Both the position numbers and the translations under genes were made by a program. From Methanomicrobiales archaeon (GTDB lineage Archaea; Halobacteriota; Methanomicrobia; Methanomicrobiales; Methanospirillaceae): a stretch of 7,448 nt of DNA. The notes beneath the pieces were generated by a model. It saw only the letters and a list, made by a program, of their open reading frames with translations. It did not search any database and had not been told where the DNA came from. This document shows positions 4,391 to 7,448 of this stretch, one piece after another (the first letter of the stretch is position 1; each line of letters opens with the position of its first letter). Where the stretch lies: assembly GCA_012520015.1 (NCBI GenBank), contig JAAYPD010000409.1, forward strand, positions 1 through 7,448. Reading direction: 5' to 3'.

Positions 4391-6118
4391 TTAACTCCTT
4401 CTTCTGAATAAAAGTACGTATCCGATGAAAAAACCTGAAAAGACAGGGAAGATTCCAAGAGGAGTCTCCTTTTGGACAGACTCAAGTGCTTTTATCTTCA
4501 GTACGATTCCGGTGAGATTGGGCTGAATCATCATTGCTTTCCGATAGGAATTCTCTGCACCCGCTGCATCTCCAGACAGGGCCAGTATGTCTCCATATTG
4601 TTCATAAAGGATCCCTGATCCTGGATTAGAGGCCAGGGCCTTGTGGAACAATGCAAATGCTTCATCTTTTTTCCCTGCACGAACCAGGGTGATCGCTTTG
4701 CCTCTCCTTGCAAGGTCAGGATCAGACTCATTTATTGCTTCCGAATCCCATACTTCGAGAGCCTCCTGGTACCGCCCAAGAGTCTCGTATATCTCAGCTT
4801 TACGGGTTAAAAGGGCCAGGTTTGTTGGATCTGCGGCTATGGCAAGTTCAAGTGACTTAAGGGCAGTCTCTGTTTCTCCGGTTATAATGAGGTTTTTACT
4901 TTTCCCGGCCAGTGCCATACTGTTTCTTGGATCCAGCTGAAGGGCCGCCTCATATGCACTGTCAGCCTCGGAGACCTGGCCAAGACCTGCAAGGCTGTAT
5001 CCTTTTCCAACCCATGCTGTTGCATAAAGCGGGCTCATAGAGCAGGCAATCTCGAAGACACCAAGTGCCTCCCTGTACCTTGCAAGGTTATTAAGAGCAG
5101 TTCCTTTTCCAATCCATGCTCCTGAACTCATACGGTTTAACGCTATAGCCTGCTCATATGCAGCAAGAGCCTCGTCATACCGTTTCTCCAGCATGAGAAC
5201 ATCTCCAATACTCTTCCAAAGCGATGAATCGGTCTTGTTCAGCCTAAGTGCCATCTGAAAGGCACGGACTGCATTGTCGTACTGTTTTAACTTGGTGTAT
5301 ACCTGGCCAAGCGAAGTCAGTGCCTTGAGATCAGTTGGATCAAGGTTTAGCGCAGCTTTATATGCATCAATTGCATCATCGTACCGCTCCAGGTCAGCAA
5401 GAGCCATTCCCTTGTTTGTATATGCAATAGCATCCTTCGGATTGTATGCAAGAGCCATCTCATAGCTTTTCAGTGCACCTGTCAGGTCCCCAAGATTATA
5501 CTGGGCATTTCCCTTGTTGTACCATGCCTTACTGTCCTTGCTGTCTTTTTGCAGGGCAATTTCATAAGCTGATACTGCTTCCCGGTAATTTTCCTGGTTA
5601 TAATGTGCATTTCCCTTTGCAAACCAGGTCTCTTCATTGTCAGGATCTATCTGGATGGCTGCATCATATGCCCTGATGGCGTCATCATAATGCTGCTGAT
5701 CAGACAGGACATTCCCTTTTGCCATCCAGGCCAGGACATCATAAGGGTCAAGCTGGATTGCCACGTCATATGCAGCATATGCTTCATTAAGCAGGTTCTT
5801 GCTGTAAAGGGCATTTCCTTTATTGTACCAGTAGTCAGAGTTCCTGGGATCAAGACCGATGGCCACTTCATATGATGCGATGGCTTCATCCACCTGGCCA
5901 ACCTTGAAGAGTGAAACTCCTTTATTATACCATGCCGCTGCATTATATGGATCAAGCTCTATCGCCCGTTCAAAAGACTCGATAGCTTCCCTGAACATTC
6001 CCTGCCCGTAATAAACATTTCCGTCTGATATCAGGTCATCTGACTGGCCGGCCAGTGCAGGAGCTATGACAAGCAGCCCTGTCAGAATAAAGACCATCGC
6101 CTGACGTGAAATGATCAT
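4391..6118 (-). CDS. Exported protein with fifteen tandem TPR repeats and a C-terminal membrane anchor
   Basis: The protein has 575 residues. Residues 1-24 are a signal peptide (hydrophobic core from MVFILTGLLVIAPALA). Residues 27-536 are exactly fifteen 34-residue TPR units with no insertion: units start at 27, 61, 95, 129 and so on, to 503. The consensus is AWYNKGxALxxxxxYxEAIxAYExAIxLDPxN. The last four units are more diverged, and the unit at 435 has lost the LDP end (SEAINESDPD). Residues 551-571 (starting TPLGIFPVFSGFFIGYVLLF) form a transmembrane segment followed by RRRS, so the TPR superhelix should project outside the cell with a short cytoplasmic tail. TPR arrays bind other proteins or peptides; the partner is unknown. 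The gene overlaps the CCA-adding enzyme gene by four bases (ATGA). The best AGGAG-like site is about 14 bases upstream of its ATG, too far for normal use, so re-initiation is likely. The PEGA gene follows. Confidence 0.88.
   Translation of the reverse strand: MIISRQAMVFILTGLLVIAPALAGQSDDLISDGNVYYGQGMFREAIESFERAIELDPYNAAAWYNKGVSLFKVGQVDEAIASYEVAIGLDPRNSDYWYNKGNALYSKNLLNEAYAAYDVAIQLDPYDVLAWMAKGNVLSDQQHYDDAIRAYDAAIQIDPDNEETWFAKGNAHYNQENYREAVSAYEIALQKDSKDSKAWYNKGNAQYNLGDLTGALKSYEMALAYNPKDAIAYTNKGMALADLERYDDAIDAYKAALNLDPTDLKALTSLGQVYTKLKQYDNAVRAFQMALRLNKTDSSLWKSIGDVLMLEKRYDEALAAYEQAIALNRMSSGAWIGKGTALNNLARYREALGVFEIACSMSPLYATAWVGKGYSLAGLGQVSEADSAYEAALQLDPRNSMALAGKSKNLIITGETETALKSLELAIAADPTNLALLTRKAEIYETLGRYQEALEVWDSEAINESDPDLARRGKAITLVRAGKKDEAFALFHKALASNPGSGILYEQYGDILALSGDAAGAENSYRKAMMIQPNLTGIVLKIKALESVQKETPLGIFPVFSGFFIGYVLLFRRRS
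4511..6040 (-). repeat. 102-bp period coding repeat (15 TPR units)
   Basis: Residues 27-536 of the exported TPR protein are encoded by fifteen consecutive 102-base units. The first ten units are closest in sequence; the sequence CATATG recurs at the helix-B position of several units. The array is a candidate for unit gain or loss by recombination between strains. Confidence 0.6.
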
Positions 6119-7448
6119 GTGTGAGAGATCTCTCCTGTTGTTTCTAATTGTTTTCGTGCAGGATCTTGTAAGGCTCTTGCTTCTGCCCTTCTTATCCTGA
6201 CAAGGGGGCTGCTTTTCTGCAGGAACTCACTTATAAATGGTTCAAATCCTTCCTGCCAGCATTCAGGTCCGGAATGAACGATAAACTCCTCTTTCATGGA
6301 ATGTTTTACATGTTTGCCAAGGGCGGTTGCAAAGATCTCCTGTGAGGAGAGCAGATCCAGGGCATGCCTGTACTTTCTTCTGAGCTCAACCCCGTACCTG
6401 CCGTCGCGGATATAAGGGCCGGCGAAAATGGCATCAGAACCGATATACTTCTCTATGAACTTTGTTGCATTAACATGGGCTGTTACCGGCGGACCGGCAT
6501 GGAACCTGATCACCGGGAGCGTATTTACCAGCAGCTCAAAAAGCATCATACTTTTATCCTCAAGCATCCAGGTATCTGCCCGCGAGACCACGAACTCATG
6601 TCTTTTCAGGAGATCTACCAATGTATTCAGGCTTTTTCTAAGCTGTGGAACAACAATATCCTCGATATAGGGAGGAGTTTTTAAAGTTATCGCCAGAAAT
6701 GCCGATTCCCTGCCTTTAAGAAGGTCACTTACCTGCTCCTTTGTCAGGATGCATATCGGTGGCCGGTAAAAAAACCACCTGGATGGCGATTTCAGGTAAC
6801 CAAGGCTGAGCTCGATGAATTCAAGGAGCTTTGTTTCAGAGACCGATGCAGATACATTGCGGTATGGGTCAACCGGATCAATGACCACCAGTGGTTCATC
6901 AAACCATTTTGCGGCATGCTGCCCTATATCAATGAACATGCCTGGTTTCCACCTGGCAGCAGCCTCAAGCAGGGGACGAAAACCGCCGTAATGAAGTATC
7001 AGGAGTTCACAAAGGTATCCGGCAAAACCTTCGGTCATCTGGTCAGAACCATATATTCCACCGGCCTTAACAAACTGTTTCAGAAGAAGAACATCGTCGG
7101 TATATTCCCTGATACAGGCTGATATGTACCGGTTATGAAAAGGCGTACGGTCAACCGCACTCTGTATCCCTCTGGCCTCCTTCACCTTGTAGCATGGAAC
7201 AAGGTCAATATCGAGATCTTCAATCCTGGCATTCAGGTAAGGGTGCTCTGCGTACTTCTCCCTGATATCTTCCGTGTATTTTTTTGCAATCTTCCATGCA
7301 AGGGCAAGACCTTCCCGTTCAAGATCCTCGCGTGGCAGGTCCGGGTCAAAAAGCATGAAGATATCGAGATCCCGGTCGCCCTGGACGAATGTGTCGCGGG
7401 CAACAGACCCGACCATCATCGCTTTCGCCATACCGGACTGCTCAACCG
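6115..7448 (-). CDS. cca: CCA tRNA nucleotidyltransferase, archaeal class I, 5' truncated by window edge
   Basis: This enzyme adds or repairs the CCA 3' end of tRNAs using CTP and ATP without a template. The frame stays open through VEQSG before the ATG at 7431 to the right edge, so that ATG is internal and about 40 N-terminal residues are missing. Counting from that Met, GSVAR (8-12) and DLD (Asp21, Asp23) form the nucleotidyltransferase active site. IDLVPCYKVKEARGI (75-89) carries the third metal ligand Asp76, and SAVDRTPFH (91-99) follows. Central parts match the archaeal enzyme (LLLKQFVKAGGIYG and GFAGYLCELLILHYGGF), as do FIDIGQHAAKWFDEPLVVIDPVDPYRNVSASVS (in two stretches) and the C-terminal ALGKHVKHSM. 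The tail is longer than in the Archaeoglobus enzyme. The tRNA-Leu gene in this window lacks CCA and so depends on this activity. The stop TGA overlaps the TPR gene's ATG (ATGA). The promoter lies outside the window. Confidence 0.95.
   Translation of the reverse strand, partial: VEQSGMAKAMMVGSVARDTFVQGDRDLDIFMLFDPDLPREDLEREGLALAWKIAKKYTEDIREKYAEHPYLNARIEDLDIDLVPCYKVKEARGIQSAVDRTPFHNRYISACIREYTDDVLLLKQFVKAGGIYGSDQMTEGFAGYLCELLILHYGGFRPLLEAAARWKPGMFIDIGQHAAKWFDEPLVVIDPVDPYRNVSASVSETKLLEFIELSLGYLKSPSRWFFYRPPICILTKEQVSDLLKGRESAFLAITLKTPPYIEDIVVPQLRKSLNTLVDLLKRHEFVVSRADTWMLEDKSMMLFELLVNTLPVIRFHAGPPVTAHVNATKFIEKYIGSDAIFAGPYIRDGRYGVELRRKYRHALDLLSSQEIFATALGKHVKHSMKEEFIVHSGPECWQEGFEPFISEFLQKSSPLVRIRRAEARALQDPARKQLETTGEISHT
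6123..6134. repeat. Perfect palindrome GAGAGATCTCTC before the TPR gene start
   Basis: This 12-base perfect palindrome lies five bases upstream of the TPR gene's ATG, inside the last codons of the CCA-adding enzyme. It separates the AGGAG-like site (on the minus strand) from the start. As RNA it could form only a short hairpin with a GATC loop. It may affect re-initiation, or be chance. Confidence 0.3.

Noticed and set aside
5446..5955. Open frames of 76-102 codons on both strands within the TPR gene
   Set aside because: They arise from the repetitive TPR coding sequence read in other frames and have no coherent protein features.

Overview
The window looks like a chromosomal segment of a methanogenic archaeon, most likely of the order Methanomicrobiales (Methanospirillum-like GC and protein style; the genus is inferred). 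The evidence is a transcription factor E (TFE) C-terminus, an archaeal-type CCA-adding enzyme, a tRNA gene with no encoded CCA, GGTGA/GGAGG ribosome binding sites, TATA-box promoters, and secreted TPR and PEGA proteins typical of these methanogens.

Layout. (1) 1-816, plus strand: the 3' end of tfe overlaps by 8 bases an HD-domain phosphohydrolase gene. (2) 818-1315, minus strand: a predicted regulator with an N-terminal helix-turn-helix-like part and a C-terminal ACT domain, converging on the HD gene with one base between the stops. (3) 1316-2115: 800 bases with no intact protein gene. It holds a TATA-like element that would make the ACT gene nearly leaderless, a dyad around that element, a tRNA-Leu(GAG) gene at 1479-1563, a perfect hairpin 3' of the tRNA, a probable decayed NifX/NifB-like reading frame, several palindromes, and the promoter and ribosome binding site of the next gene. 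(4) 2116-3755, plus strand: a two-gene operon of an acetoacetate decarboxylase-family protein and a classical short-chain dehydrogenase, closed by U-tract and hairpin terminator signals. (5) 7448 down to 3822, minus strand: CCA tRNA nucleotidyltransferase (5' end outside the window), then an exported protein of fifteen uninterrupted 34-residue TPR units with a C-terminal membrane anchor (4-base ATGA overlap with the CCA gene), then a small exported PEGA-domain protein.

How the genes work together. The outer parts are information processing: TFE in transcription initiation, tRNA-Leu, and the CCA-adding enzyme that this tRNA needs because its gene ends at the discriminator base. The least explained parts are the decarboxylase/dehydrogenase operon, which could form a decarboxylate-then-reduce (or oxidise-then-decarboxylate) step on an unknown 3-keto acid, the palindrome-rich and decayed DNA in front of it, and the coupling of a housekeeping tRNA gene to cell-surface TPR and PEGA proteins.

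Three gene boundaries need care. The CCA gene runs off the right edge, so the ATG at 7431 is internal. The tfe gene runs off the left edge. The PEGA gene most likely starts at ATG 4313 rather than at the upstream TTG/GTG codons, because a GGTGA ribosome binding site sits just before that ATG. No CRISPR array, insertion sequence or rRNA was seen.
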